A program made the translations under genes and the position numbers. Shown here piece by piece: positions 18,602 to 26,983 of a DNA stretch of 64,000 nt (position 1 is its first letter; every line of letters starts with the position of its first letter). Location: NCBI GenBank assembly GCA_024234615.1, contig JACKNY010000002.1, forward strand, positions 682,001 through 746,000, read 5' to 3'. The stretch comes from Pseudomonadales bacterium (GTDB lineage: Bacteria; Pseudomonadota; Gammaproteobacteria; Pseudomonadales; IMCC2047). Under the pieces are notes generated by a model, which was given only the letters and a program-made list of their open reading frames with translations, ran no database searches and was not told where the DNA came from.

Positions 18602-19682
18602 CTTAAGAAGCTGGTTTCAGCTGTGGCATGACCGCTTCGCCAAACAAACGCACGCTTTCCAGATTGTCCGCTTCGCTCGCACCAACCACTTCCAACAACG
18701 GCAGGTTGAGGCCCGCATCAATCAGCTCCTGGGTGATTTCCGCACACTCATCCGGCGTACCTGAAATCACGGTAAACTTACGCTGCATTTCATCGGTGAC
18801 CAAGTGTGTGACGTTATCGTCTGTACCTTCTTTAATCGCTTTGCGGAACGGATCCCAAGCTTCGTCGGGCAAACCAGAACCCGCTAGAATTACGTCATTC
18901 TTAATGTTGCGTAGCTTGTTCACCACATAGGTACCCGTAGAACGACGTGTCGCGTCTTTTGCTCGCTTGCCGTCTTTACTACAGGCCGCCAGTATCACAC
19001 CACCAACCGGGAAGTCTGCGTCCAGGCTACGTCCTTTCTTCTCAGCACCCGCTTTCATGTTGTCGATCGCGTACTTAACAAAAGCCGGTGAGGTCAGTCC
19101 TGCTAACAGCATACCGTCACTGGAGCGTCCCGCCAGTTTTTGCATGAAAGGTCCCGTGGCACCAACGTAGATAGGAATATCGGTTCGCAGACCATCCGCA
19201 ACTCGGTCATAGGCAGGCATGGTGGATTCAAAGAAGTCACCTTTGTAGGCGTACTTTTCACCACTGAATACTTTACGCATGATGTCCATGGATTCCTGGT
19301 GAATTCGAACCGGGGGCATTTCTGCAATATCGTATTCCAGGTATTCGATACCCACTTTACCCACACCGATACCCATGATGAAACGACCATCAGAAAGCTC
19401 GTCCATACCGACCGCTTCAGCGGCTAATACGGTGGGGTGACGAATATACGGCGAGGTAATACCTAAGCCGATCGGAATGTTCTTGGTGGCGCTAATCGCG
19501 GCCGCCAACGTACCGAAACAACCTCGCGCTTCCAAACCATACTGACGGAACCAGTGATAGGCTTCCGCTATCCAGAAACCACCTTGATAACCCATCTCTT
19601 CAGTCAATGCCGCATACTTCTTAATCGCCGACATCGGCTCATAGGATTTAAAAATTACACCTACTTTTACATCACTCATGTT
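18602..19682. repeat. 1,081 bp exact direct repeat, copy 1
   Basis: Matches 26984-28064 with no difference that I found on reading both copies, including in all shadow frames. The match starts one base beyond the stop codon and ends three bases before the start codon of the luciferase-like gene, so only the coding sequence is shared and each copy keeps its own ribosome-binding site. Confidence 0.9.
18603..19679 (-). CDS. Luciferase-like F420-type oxidoreductase, copy 1
   Basis: 358 aa in the luciferase-like monooxygenase fold. Recognisable segments: GVIFKSYEPMSAIKKYAALTEE at the start, FWIAEAYHWFRQYG near 35, PIGLGITSPYIRHPTVLA near 68, DGRFIMGIGVGKVG near 97, and IPIYVGATGPFMQKLAG near 168, which resembles the Mer/F420 subgroup. 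From memory it is close to the CPS_4043-type family of F420 oxidoreductases known in alpha- and gammaproteobacteria, whose substrate is not known. With FO synthase and NpdG in the same operon, use of F420 rather than FMN is well supported. The product is identical to that of 26985-28061. GGGAG lies eight bases before the ATG. Confidence 0.88.
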   Translation of the reverse strand: MSDVKVGVIFKSYEPMSAIKKYAALTEEMGYQGGFWIAEAYHWFRQYGLEARGCFGTLAAAISATKNIPIGLGITSPYIRHPTVLAAEAVGMDELSDGRFIMGIGVGKVGIEYLEYDIAEMPPVRIHQESMDIMRKVFSGEKYAYKGDFFESTMPAYDRVADGLRTDIPIYVGATGPFMQKLAGRSSDGMLLAGLTSPAFVKYAIDNMKAGAEKKGRSLDADFPVGGVILAACSKDGKRAKDATRRSTGTYVVNKLRNIKNDVILAGSGLPDEAWDPFRKAIKEGTDDNVTHLVTDEMQRKFTVISGTPDECAEITQELIDAGLNLPLLEVVGASEADNLESVRLFGEAVMPQLKPAS

Positions 19683-19742
19683 TTACGCTCCCAATTAATT
19701 TATGTTATTGCTCAAAAATTTACTTAATACCACCATCCGACA

Positions 19743-20936
19743 TTACAGCGCAGCCGCAACAATCGTCTTGAATTCATCATCCGTCAGCAAACGCTGTGCC
19801 GCTGTCGCGGTTGTTTTCACGACGCTTAGAATCTCTGCATACTTTTCTGCTGGTACGTTCAGGCCCAAATCATCTGACTTGATCCGAATACTGTCCAAAC
19901 CGCTTTTCTTACCTAGAACAATACGACGTTCAGCCGCAACGATTTCAGCAGAATATGGCTCAATCGCTTCTGGTGTATGGAACTGACTGGCTACTGCGCC
20001 GCTTTCACGGGTATAGAGATATTCGCCGACCACAGGCTTCCAGCCATCAACTGTATAACCACCAGCCTGCTGAACCAGTTTTGACACTTCGCGCGCTTTC
20101 GATAAATCCATTTCCACCGGCACGTTGTAAAGCAACTGCAACGCCAAAGCAACTTCACAAATATCGGCATTTCCAGCGCGTTCACCCATACCGTTAATCG
20201 TACCTTGAATCCAGTCGGCACCACCGCGCACCGCTGCGACCGCTGCTGCTGTCGCCATACCGAAATCGTTGTGTCCATGCCAGTGCACCGGCACATCACC
20301 GACCCAGCTTTTCACTTCGCGAATCAGGTATTCAACCGCTTCTGGCGCGCAAGCACCAATAGTATCTACCACCGAAATTTCATCAGCGCCCGCTTCAATG
20401 GCGGTGAGATAGACTTTTTTCAGGAAATCCAAATCACTGCGGGTACTGTCGACCGCAAAGAAATTGACCTGCTTAATGCCATTGGCTTTAGCATGCTTAA
20501 CCGAACCGGCCACCTTCTCTAATACTTTTTCGCGAGTAAAGCCGTAGGCCTTCATCTTACTTTCACTGGTAGAGATTTCGATCAGAATCGCTTCAGTGCC
20601 CAGCTCAATATGCGCATCGATATCGGCCTGCACACAGCGTGCGAAACCCCAGATTTTGGAACGATAACTAGACGCCAGCAATCCTTCAACCGCTTTAGTG
20701 TCTTCCGGCGACACCCGTGGAAAACCTGATTCGATTCGGCCAACGCCCAGTTCGTTAATTTTATTGCCGATAGCAACTTTCTCTTCCGGCGTAAAACAAA
20801 CACCTACGGACTGCTCGCCGTCACGTAAAGTGGTATCGTAAAACCTGATCGTTTTGGTGCGATCGAATCCGGACTGGACTTCTTCGCGGTTATTCAGTTC
20901 GCTGGTCCAAATTTTATCTTTTGAAATAGTGGTCAT
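19743..20936 (-). CDS. Homocitrate/isopropylmalate-synthase-like DRE-TIM enzyme
   Basis: 397 aa. DRE-TIM metallolyase signatures: DTTLRDGEQSVGV near residue 34-46 with the catalytic Arg and metal-binding Asp, and VHWHGHNDFGMATAAA near 215 with the two metal-binding His. GTINGMGERAGNADICEVALAL follows. The length and the missing long C-terminal regulatory domain fit homocitrate synthase/NifV-type enzymes better than LeuA. Such enzymes join acetyl-CoA to a 2-oxo acid; related lyases run the reverse. It sits between the PuuE-like and luciferase-like genes, so it probably acts on a 2-oxo acid made in this pathway. A lysine or leucine role is unlikely in this setting. The ribosome-binding site is weak. 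Confidence 0.8.
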   Translation of the reverse strand: MTTISKDKIWTSELNNREEVQSGFDRTKTIRFYDTTLRDGEQSVGVCFTPEEKVAIGNKINELGVGRIESGFPRVSPEDTKAVEGLLASSYRSKIWGFARCVQADIDAHIELGTEAILIEISTSESKMKAYGFTREKVLEKVAGSVKHAKANGIKQVNFFAVDSTRSDLDFLKKVYLTAIEAGADEISVVDTIGACAPEAVEYLIREVKSWVGDVPVHWHGHNDFGMATAAAVAAVRGGADWIQGTINGMGERAGNADICEVALALQLLYNVPVEMDLSKAREVSKLVQQAGGYTVDGWKPVVGEYLYTRESGAVASQFHTPEAIEPYSAEIVAAERRIVLGKKSGLDSIRIKSDDLGLNVPAEKYAEILSVVKTTATAAQRLLTDDEFKTIVAAAL

Positions 20937-21144
20937 AACAATAATTTCCAGTAGCTATTGATCGTGAGAAACAATGGCGCCGCTTCGCATTGGCAGCCAT
21001 TGCCTATTAGGGTTAAATAGCGCCGCAGTAAGTACGCTCTAACATCCTCAGCATTAGGCTAACATACTATGCCAGCCACGCTTTTCTGTCTTGTCTGCGA
21101 GCGCCTAATGAATTGACTGGGAATGAAACCGAGGGCCAAGTAGC

Positions 21145-22023
21145 TTAAGCTCGACTGCCCTGTGCGTACCAGTCATAGATTTCTTCGGCCGTAGCGAACC
21201 ACACATCCTCATGCTTGATAATATGATCCAGCGCCGCTTCAAAGTAACCTATGCGGTGTGGCACCCCCATAATGTAAGGGTGTACGCTCATAGACATGAC
21301 CCGCGGTTGGTTTGCACCTTCTGCATAGAGCCGGTCAAACTGTCCTGTCACGCGATCCAACCAAACCTGAGATTGATGATGATGCACAACCATCATCGGC
21401 AAATCACTTAACTCGAAGCTGTACGGCATTGATACTATCGGCTTCGAGCTGGTGCGCATTTCCAATGGCTGCTCATCCATTGGCCAATCGCAGGTGTATT
21501 TGAAGCCGGCTTCAGCGAGGTAGTCCAAGGTTTCCAGCGTTTCATGCAGGCCTGGCCCTAACCAGCCTTTAGGGTCTTTGCCGGTGTAGGCTGCCAGTAA
21601 CGCGAAAGATTTACGGATATTGTCGCGCTGATCTTCCACCGTATGCAACGCCGCTTGGTGATAGCCATGGCCCATAAACTCCCAACCTGCCTCTAACATT
21701 GCCTTGGCAACCGGCTCACCCGCGCCTTTGCAAACACAGGCATTAATAGCGGCAGTGGCTTTCAAGTTACGTTTCGCCATCGCCTCCATGATGCGCCAAA
21801 TACCAACTCGCATACCATACTCATGCCATGCCCAGTTTGGCACATTAGGCACAGTCACCACTCCCGCAGGAGAAGTGACGTATTCACGCGCGATAGGTTT
21901 TTCAATATTCCATTCTTCGATATTGACGACCGTATAGACGGCCACTTTGGCCCCATTAGGAAGTTCCCAGCGATCACGTTGGGGTAACGCAGAATAATCA
22001 AAACGTTGTTCAGGGCGCTTCAT
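21145..22023 (-). CDS. PuuE-like polysaccharide-deacetylase-fold amidohydrolase
   Basis: 292 aa. It fits the NodB-fold subgroup that includes the cofactor-light allantoinase PuuE: NWAWHEYGMRVGIWRIMEA near residue 62, TAAINACVCKGAGEPVA near 90, WEFMGHGYHQAALHTVE near 114, GWLGPGLHETLETLDYL near 148, and VMSMSVHPYIMGVPHRIGYFE near 245. The first metal-binding Asp of classical chitin deacetylases is not evident where expected (INACVCKG replaces the usual T-F-D-D-G type motif), as in PuuE relatives. Members hydrolyse cyclic amides such as allantoin. Here it could open a lactam or hydantoin-type ring. GAGG precedes the ATG; 61 bp separate it from the FO synthase gene upstream. Confidence 0.82.
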   Translation of the reverse strand: MKRPEQRFDYSALPQRDRWELPNGAKVAVYTVVNIEEWNIEKPIAREYVTSPAGVVTVPNVPNWAWHEYGMRVGIWRIMEAMAKRNLKATAAINACVCKGAGEPVAKAMLEAGWEFMGHGYHQAALHTVEDQRDNIRKSFALLAAYTGKDPKGWLGPGLHETLETLDYLAEAGFKYTCDWPMDEQPLEMRTSSKPIVSMPYSFELSDLPMMVVHHHQSQVWLDRVTGQFDRLYAEGANQPRVMSMSVHPYIMGVPHRIGYFEAALDHIIKHEDVWFATAEEIYDWYAQGSRA

Positions 22024-22083
22024 GTTAAAACCTCATGCTATTCGCTTTTAATTTTGGACCAAGTCGGCAAAGGCCAACTCCTA

Positions 22084-24504
22084 TCAGACTGATAATCTTG
22101 CCGCGATGTTCTCAACACCCGCTGGGCGAGCCAGTGTTCCGACGCCCGGGCCGCCAAGAAGATGATATCTGGTATCGCGCTGTTGTGCTCGCCTACCAAC
22201 GGATTCGATAAGCGCTGTCATTTGTGCCGGGTTCATCTCCTGGCCATGGGCCGCACCGGCAGCACGACTAATACTTTCATCCATCAGGGTACCACCGAGA
22301 TCATTAACGCCCGCCCGCAAGCAGGCTTTGACACCTTCCTGACCCATTTTCACCCAGGAGGCCTGGATGTTATTTATATGTGGGTAGAGTGTCAACCGAG
22401 CCACAGCGTGCATTAGTACCGCTTCTCTGAAAGTGGGCCCGCGGCGCGATTTGCCTTTGCGATACAGCGGCGCCTCCATATGCACGTACGGTAACGGCAC
22501 AAACTCAGTAAAACCACCAGTCTCTTCCTGCAAATCACGCAGGTGCAACAAATGTCGCGCCCAATGCACCGGCCGCTCTACATGGCCGTACATAATAGTG
22601 GAAGTGGTCGGCAAGCCAATCGAATGGGCCGCCCTAATAACATCCAGCCATTCCTGGGTATTCAATTTGTCATGGCAAATAATGTTGCGAATTTCATCGT
22701 CCAGAATCTCCGCCGCCGTGCCTGGCAAAGTACCCAAACCAACCGCTTTCAGTTGTTTCAAAAAATCCAGCACGGGAATCCCCAAAGTTTGGGCACCCTG
22801 GGTAATTTCCAGCGCTGAAAACGCATGGACATGCATATTTGGTTGTGCCTGTTTAACCGCCTTGACAATATCAATATAAGTCTGCCCGGTATAGCTGGGG
22901 TGAATACCACCTTGCAGACAAACCTCGATAGCACCTCGATCCCAGCCATCGGTAACTCGTTGCTGTATTTCTTCCAGCGGTAAATCATAGCCTTTGCCGC
23001 GCAGACTATCGTTCGACCGTCCCTTAGAAAAGGCACAAAACTGGCAGCGAAAATAACAAACATTGGTGTAATTGATATTACGGTTGACGATGTAAGTCAC
23101 AGTATCGCCATTCACCGCCTTGCGCAGCTCATCGGCAGCGACACAGAGATTTTCATAGTCGCGGCCACGCGCACTGAACAGAGTGCTGATCTCCTGTTCG
23201 TCGAGACGTGCCCCGCTCGTCGCTTTATCCACCAACCGACTGACCTTGGTTTTAACAGCTGGCGCACCAGCAATAACTTCGGCACCGATCAACCGTATCG
23301 GTTTCGCCGCTACAATGTCAGAGCTAACGCCCGGTGACCAATTTCCGGTACGGGCAAAGCCTTCGGCATCCATTTGATCCAGAACGTATTTATGCAACTT
23401 AGGATCAACCCATTTATCGAGGTTTTGCGTATATTCTGGATACAGCGGTAACCGCGGAATTAAGGTTTTACCTTCCGTCTCGCACGCTCTGGAAAGAATA
23501 CCCAAATGCGGCCAAGGCGCTTCCGGATTGACATGATCCGGGGTTACCGGCGAAATGCCACCCCAGTCATTAATTCCGGCTCGGATAATTTCGGGTAGCG
23601 CCTCCGGGGATAAGTTCGGTGGTGCTTGAATGTTTACGTTGCCACCAAAAATGATGCGCGCTACCGCAATTGTCCAGAGCAAATCTTCACGTGAAGGCTC
23701 TGGCGCATTGCGCATTTTGGTATCCGCTTTACGCTTGAAATTTTGAATGATCAATTCCTGCAAATGCCCATAGCTATCATTCAATTCACGCAGTGAAAGC
23801 AGTGATTCAATACGTTCTTGCCGAGTTTCGCCGATACCGATCAAAATCCCAGAGGTCATCGGCACATTGACAGCACCAGCGGCGGCTAACGATCCCAATC
23901 GAACGTAGGGATGTTTATCTGGCGAACCGTAATGCGGCATACCCTTTTCAGCAAGCCGTTCAGAACCACTTTCCAGCATCATGCCCTGAGAGATAGAAAC
24001 TGTGCGTAGTTGTGCTAACTCATTACGATTTAAAACACCGGGGTTCAAATGCGGTAATAACCCGGTTTCATCGAGCACTAGTTGCGCCATTTCCGCCAGA
24101 TAAGAAATGGTCGTTTCATGCCTCAGCTCCCGCAAAGCTTGTCGCGCTGTTTTGTAACGCAGCTCTGGCTTGTCACCCAGCGTAAACAGCGCTTCATGAC
24201 AACCCGCTTCAACCCCGGCACGGGCAATCGTCAAAATCTCTTCGGCACTCAGGTACGCGCTCTCACCAAGTCGCGGCGGATTGGCAAAAGTACAATAGTG
24301 ACAGACATCACGACAAAGATGGGTTAGGGGAATAAAAACTTTCGGAGAGTAGGTAATAACAGCGCCATGGCCGCTATCTCTAATCTGTGTTGCCGCTGCC
24401 AGCAGCTCATCCAATTGATCAAAATTGGCTAATGAAAGGGCTTCTTCTTGATTAATAGGCAGTCCTTGCGTTGCCTTATCAATGACCTGCTCGGGGTTCA
24501 ACAT
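22084..24504 (-). CDS. fbiC: Bifunctional FO synthase (CofG-CofH fusion)
   Basis: 806 aa from the ATG at 24504, preferred over a GTG three codons earlier because AGGTGG sits five bases before the ATG. Two radical-SAM domains. The CofG half has CRDVCHYC (CX3CX2C) near residue 64-71; the CofH half has CYFRCQFC near residue 485-492. The CofH domain continues with CLQGGIHPSYTGQTYIDIV and TSTIMYGHVERP. The enzyme makes the deazaflavin FO from 5-amino-6-ribitylaminouracil and tyrosine. Fused forms are usual in actinobacteria, while archaea keep two genes, so this suggests an exchange with a fused-gene lineage. It is embedded in a catabolic operon with F420-using enzymes. CofC, CofD and CofE are not in this window. 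Confidence 0.95.
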   Translation of the reverse strand: MLNPEQVIDKATQGLPINQEEALSLANFDQLDELLAAATQIRDSGHGAVITYSPKVFIPLTHLCRDVCHYCTFANPPRLGESAYLSAEEILTIARAGVEAGCHEALFTLGDKPELRYKTARQALRELRHETTISYLAEMAQLVLDETGLLPHLNPGVLNRNELAQLRTVSISQGMMLESGSERLAEKGMPHYGSPDKHPYVRLGSLAAAGAVNVPMTSGILIGIGETRQERIESLLSLRELNDSYGHLQELIIQNFKRKADTKMRNAPEPSREDLLWTIAVARIIFGGNVNIQAPPNLSPEALPEIIRAGINDWGGISPVTPDHVNPEAPWPHLGILSRACETEGKTLIPRLPLYPEYTQNLDKWVDPKLHKYVLDQMDAEGFARTGNWSPGVSSDIVAAKPIRLIGAEVIAGAPAVKTKVSRLVDKATSGARLDEQEISTLFSARGRDYENLCVAADELRKAVNGDTVTYIVNRNINYTNVCYFRCQFCAFSKGRSNDSLRGKGYDLPLEEIQQRVTDGWDRGAIEVCLQGGIHPSYTGQTYIDIVKAVKQAQPNMHVHAFSALEITQGAQTLGIPVLDFLKQLKAVGLGTLPGTAAEILDDEIRNIICHDKLNTQEWLDVIRAAHSIGLPTTSTIMYGHVERPVHWARHLLHLRDLQEETGGFTEFVPLPYVHMEAPLYRKGKSRRGPTFREAVLMHAVARLTLYPHINNIQASWVKMGQEGVKACLRAGVNDLGGTLMDESISRAAGAAHGQEMNPAQMTALIESVGRRAQQRDTRYHLLGGPGVGTLARPAGVENIAARLSV

Positions 24505-24636
24505 CACGACCACCTACTTTTTGTATGTGCCTGTCAACGGATACGCACGCTCCCACCGCCTAGACAACCACATGAAATGAAAAGACTAAGCTACCAGACA
24601 AGACTGTCTGGCAGCTTATTTCGTTGCTGGATTTGT

Positions 24637-25908
24637 TTATTCAACAACACCACAGATTTGCATCATACACTGGATGTAAACCTTAATAATATCCAGCATA
24701 TCGTCGATATGCACTGCTTCACCCTGGTGCGTAGAGAAACCGCCACCTCCGGTACGAATACGCCCAGCAGAACCATAGTTCACGGTTGGAATACCGTAAC
24801 GGTTCATATGCGCAGCATCAGACATCCAGACTTCGGTTGCACGCTTAGGCGCCTCACCCAATTGATCCGTATGCGCTTGCACAATGTTCTGTATCAATTC
24901 ATGCCCTTCAGGAATTGAAGTGCCGGGAGTGGTCATAAATGTTTCCACTTTGGTGCCCTGCAACTCGGGGTTTTTTGCTACCAGCCCTTCAACCAGACGG
25001 CGCACTTCATTGTAGGCTTCCAGCGGGAATTTATCCGGCAGAGTACGTACATCCATATAGATAACACAGTTATCCGGAGTTCGCGCACCACGCCATGACC
25101 AACCGCCCTCAATAGCGGAAACGTTTACCTTGGGCTGAAAGCCGTCAGCCAAGGTATTACGATCAAGATAATCGGGGATCCATTCGTGAATAGCGTCCAA
25201 TACTTTACGCGATTTGTTAATAGCGTTTTTATCCACATCCGACCATGCCGTGTGAATCAGGTGTCCCGGCACAGTAATCTTAACCCAACAGCTACCGCAA
25301 TGCTGCGCGATCAACATCAGGTTAGTGGGTTCGCCCAAAATACAAAAATCGGCAATCGCACCATGGGTGATGGCAAATTTAGTACCCACACCATAACCTT
25401 GATACATTGGGCCTTCATGATCATTCACCGGCGCTTTTTCGATTTCGCCGGCAACACCAGCAATCACGACATCACCACCCAGCTTGATACCGGCCTTTTG
25501 GATACATTCGGAGGCCATGATGTAAGTAGCCATCGCGCTCTTCATGTTGAAAGAGCCCATACCGTAAATCCACTCATTATCAACCAGAGTACCTTTACAC
25601 TGGTAACCGAGACCACGGTGCGCCTGCTCAGGGCCGAAAGACGTATCCAGGTGGCCGTTAAACATCAAGGATTTACCGCCGCCCTGACCCTGCCAGCGAC
25701 CAACGGCGTTGTAACGCTCGTCACCGATTGGTTGTAATACTGCATCATAATTGGCTTCGCCCAGCATCTGATGAACGGCGCGGGCGCAATCGCCCTCGTA
25801 TCCGGTAGGGCTTGGAATATCGACCAGATCCATCACCATTTTTATCAAACGGTCACGGTCAATCTGCTCAACAGCCTTGGCGACAAGATTTTTGTCCACT
25901 GTAGCCAT
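24637..25908 (-). CDS. M20-family amidohydrolase with altered metal ligands
   Basis: 423 aa, started at the ATG at 25908 (product begins MATVDKN), which has GAGG eight bases upstream; a longer frame runs into the FAH gene. M20 landmarks: FNGHLDTS with His86 and catalytic Asp88, GMGSFNMKSAM at 116-126, AGEIEKA at 153-159, and ILGEPTN with Glu193. In typical DapE/ArgE/carbamoylase members the first Met-Lys motif is DMK with a bridging Asp; here it is Asn121. The usual Glu-Glu pair is Glu155-Ile156. One metal site may therefore be changed or lost. The family removes acyl or carbamoyl groups from nitrogen. Position between FAH-type and FO synthase genes suggests an amide-cleaving step. Confidence 0.82.
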   Translation of the reverse strand: MATVDKNLVAKAVEQIDRDRLIKMVMDLVDIPSPTGYEGDCARAVHQMLGEANYDAVLQPIGDERYNAVGRWQGQGGGKSLMFNGHLDTSFGPEQAHRGLGYQCKGTLVDNEWIYGMGSFNMKSAMATYIMASECIQKAGIKLGGDVVIAGVAGEIEKAPVNDHEGPMYQGYGVGTKFAITHGAIADFCILGEPTNLMLIAQHCGSCWVKITVPGHLIHTAWSDVDKNAINKSRKVLDAIHEWIPDYLDRNTLADGFQPKVNVSAIEGGWSWRGARTPDNCVIYMDVRTLPDKFPLEAYNEVRRLVEGLVAKNPELQGTKVETFMTTPGTSIPEGHELIQNIVQAHTDQLGEAPKRATEVWMSDAAHMNRYGIPTVNYGSAGRIRTGGGGFSTHQGEAVHIDDMLDIIKVYIQCMMQICGVVE

Positions 25909-25984
25909 AACTCTGTCCTCTGTGAAATTTGAAATTGCGTAGGTACCGCCCACAGATTGCAGACGGTACCGCTTACGAAAGGGT

Positions 25985-26911
25985 TTAATCGATGATTGGC
26001 GTTGCCAGTGTACCCAGCTTTTCAACGGTACATTCCACCAGGTCGCCCGGCTTCAACCAAACCGGGTTTTCCATACCTGAAATGACCCCCGGAGGTGAGC
26101 CTGTAGTAATGATATCGCCCGGCTCCAAGGTCATTTCAGACCACCAGGAAACCAGCTGCTGGACGTTGTAATGGGTCTGCGCCATATTGGAATCCTGACG
26201 CACCTCACCATTTAAACGTAGCTTCATTTCTAAATTGTTGACGTCACCGATTTCATCTTTGGTCACCAGCCAAGGGCCGAAGGGGCATGAACCGTCAAAG
26301 CTCTTACCCATCAAAATCACTTTATTGGCGTGTTCACGAGCTTGAATATCACGAGCCGATACGTCATTAAAAATGGTTAAACCAGCGACGTAATCCAATG
26401 CTTCTTCTGGCGTCACACATTTAGCTCTTTTACCGATCACGATGCCCACTTCAATTTCAAAATCGAGCTGCTTGGTAAAACGTGGAATTTGAATTCCCTG
26501 ACCATTTGCCACCACACAGGAAGGTGCTTCAAGGAAGCCTGTCGGGTGCTCAAAGTGGAAGTCACCCCAACCATGATCCTGCCATTCAGGCGCTTGCCAG
26601 CCCGTTAATTCTTTCAGGTGCGCATCGAAGTTACAGGAAGTGTGAATAATTTTGCCAGGACGCGGCACGGGCGCCATTTGTACCACTTCATCTTCAGAAT
26701 ATAGACAATTACCCTTGCAACTGACGACATCTTTTTCCGCCAATGCTTGACGCGCACGAGCCATTGTCGCTTCGCCACCATTGAGGAAATCAATCATATT
26801 GTTAGGCAATTCACCGCCAGTAATCGCCACCAGATCCACATAACCATTCTCGGTATAAGCACCGATAGTTTGCGCACCTGTTGCTTTAATTTTAAAGGTT
26901 ACTAATTTCAT
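25985..26911 (-). CDS. Fumarylacetoacetate-hydrolase-family enzyme
   Basis: 308 aa. The FAH C-terminal domain occupies about residues 85-305: KIIHTSCNFDAHLKE near 87, LDFEIEVGIVIG near 148 with the two metal-binding Glu, TIFNDVSARD near 180, GKSFDGSCPFGPW near 202, and TTGSPPGVISG near 268. A short N-terminal domain precedes it. The family cleaves C-C bonds of acylpyruvates or hydrates and isomerises 2-oxo-dienoates after ring opening. It would act late in the pathway. It follows the second luciferase-like gene by 73 bp, with a hairpin in between. Confidence 0.9.
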   Translation of the reverse strand: MKLVTFKIKATGAQTIGAYTENGYVDLVAITGGELPNNMIDFLNGGEATMARARQALAEKDVVSCKGNCLYSEDEVVQMAPVPRPGKIIHTSCNFDAHLKELTGWQAPEWQDHGWGDFHFEHPTGFLEAPSCVVANGQGIQIPRFTKQLDFEIEVGIVIGKRAKCVTPEEALDYVAGLTIFNDVSARDIQAREHANKVILMGKSFDGSCPFGPWLVTKDEIGDVNNLEMKLRLNGEVRQDSNMAQTHYNVQQLVSWWSEMTLEPGDIITTGSPPGVISGMENPVWLKPGDLVECTVEKLGTLATPIID

Positions 26912-26938
26912 TACTTTATGTTCCTTTCACTATTCAAC

Positions 26939-26960
26939 AACCCCGGTACTAACCGGGGTT
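26939..26960. terminator. Hairpin between luciferase-like copy 2 and the FAH gene
   Basis: Arms AACCCCGGT (26939-26947) and ACCGGGGTT (26952-26960) with a 4-base loop. There is no T-run on the minus strand, so it is more likely an RNA-stability or partial-attenuation hairpin inside the operon than a full stop. Confidence 0.45.
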
Positions 26961-26983
26961 TTAAACTTGGTTGACTCGAAGGC

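Noticed and set aside
19743..20936. LeuA or lysine-pathway enzyme
   Set aside because: No C-terminal regulatory domain, no leu or lys neighbours, and it is embedded in the F420 operon.
25186..25737. 183-codon plus-strand open frame inside the M20 gene
   Set aside because: Antisense shadow; the opposite strand has clear M20 motifs.
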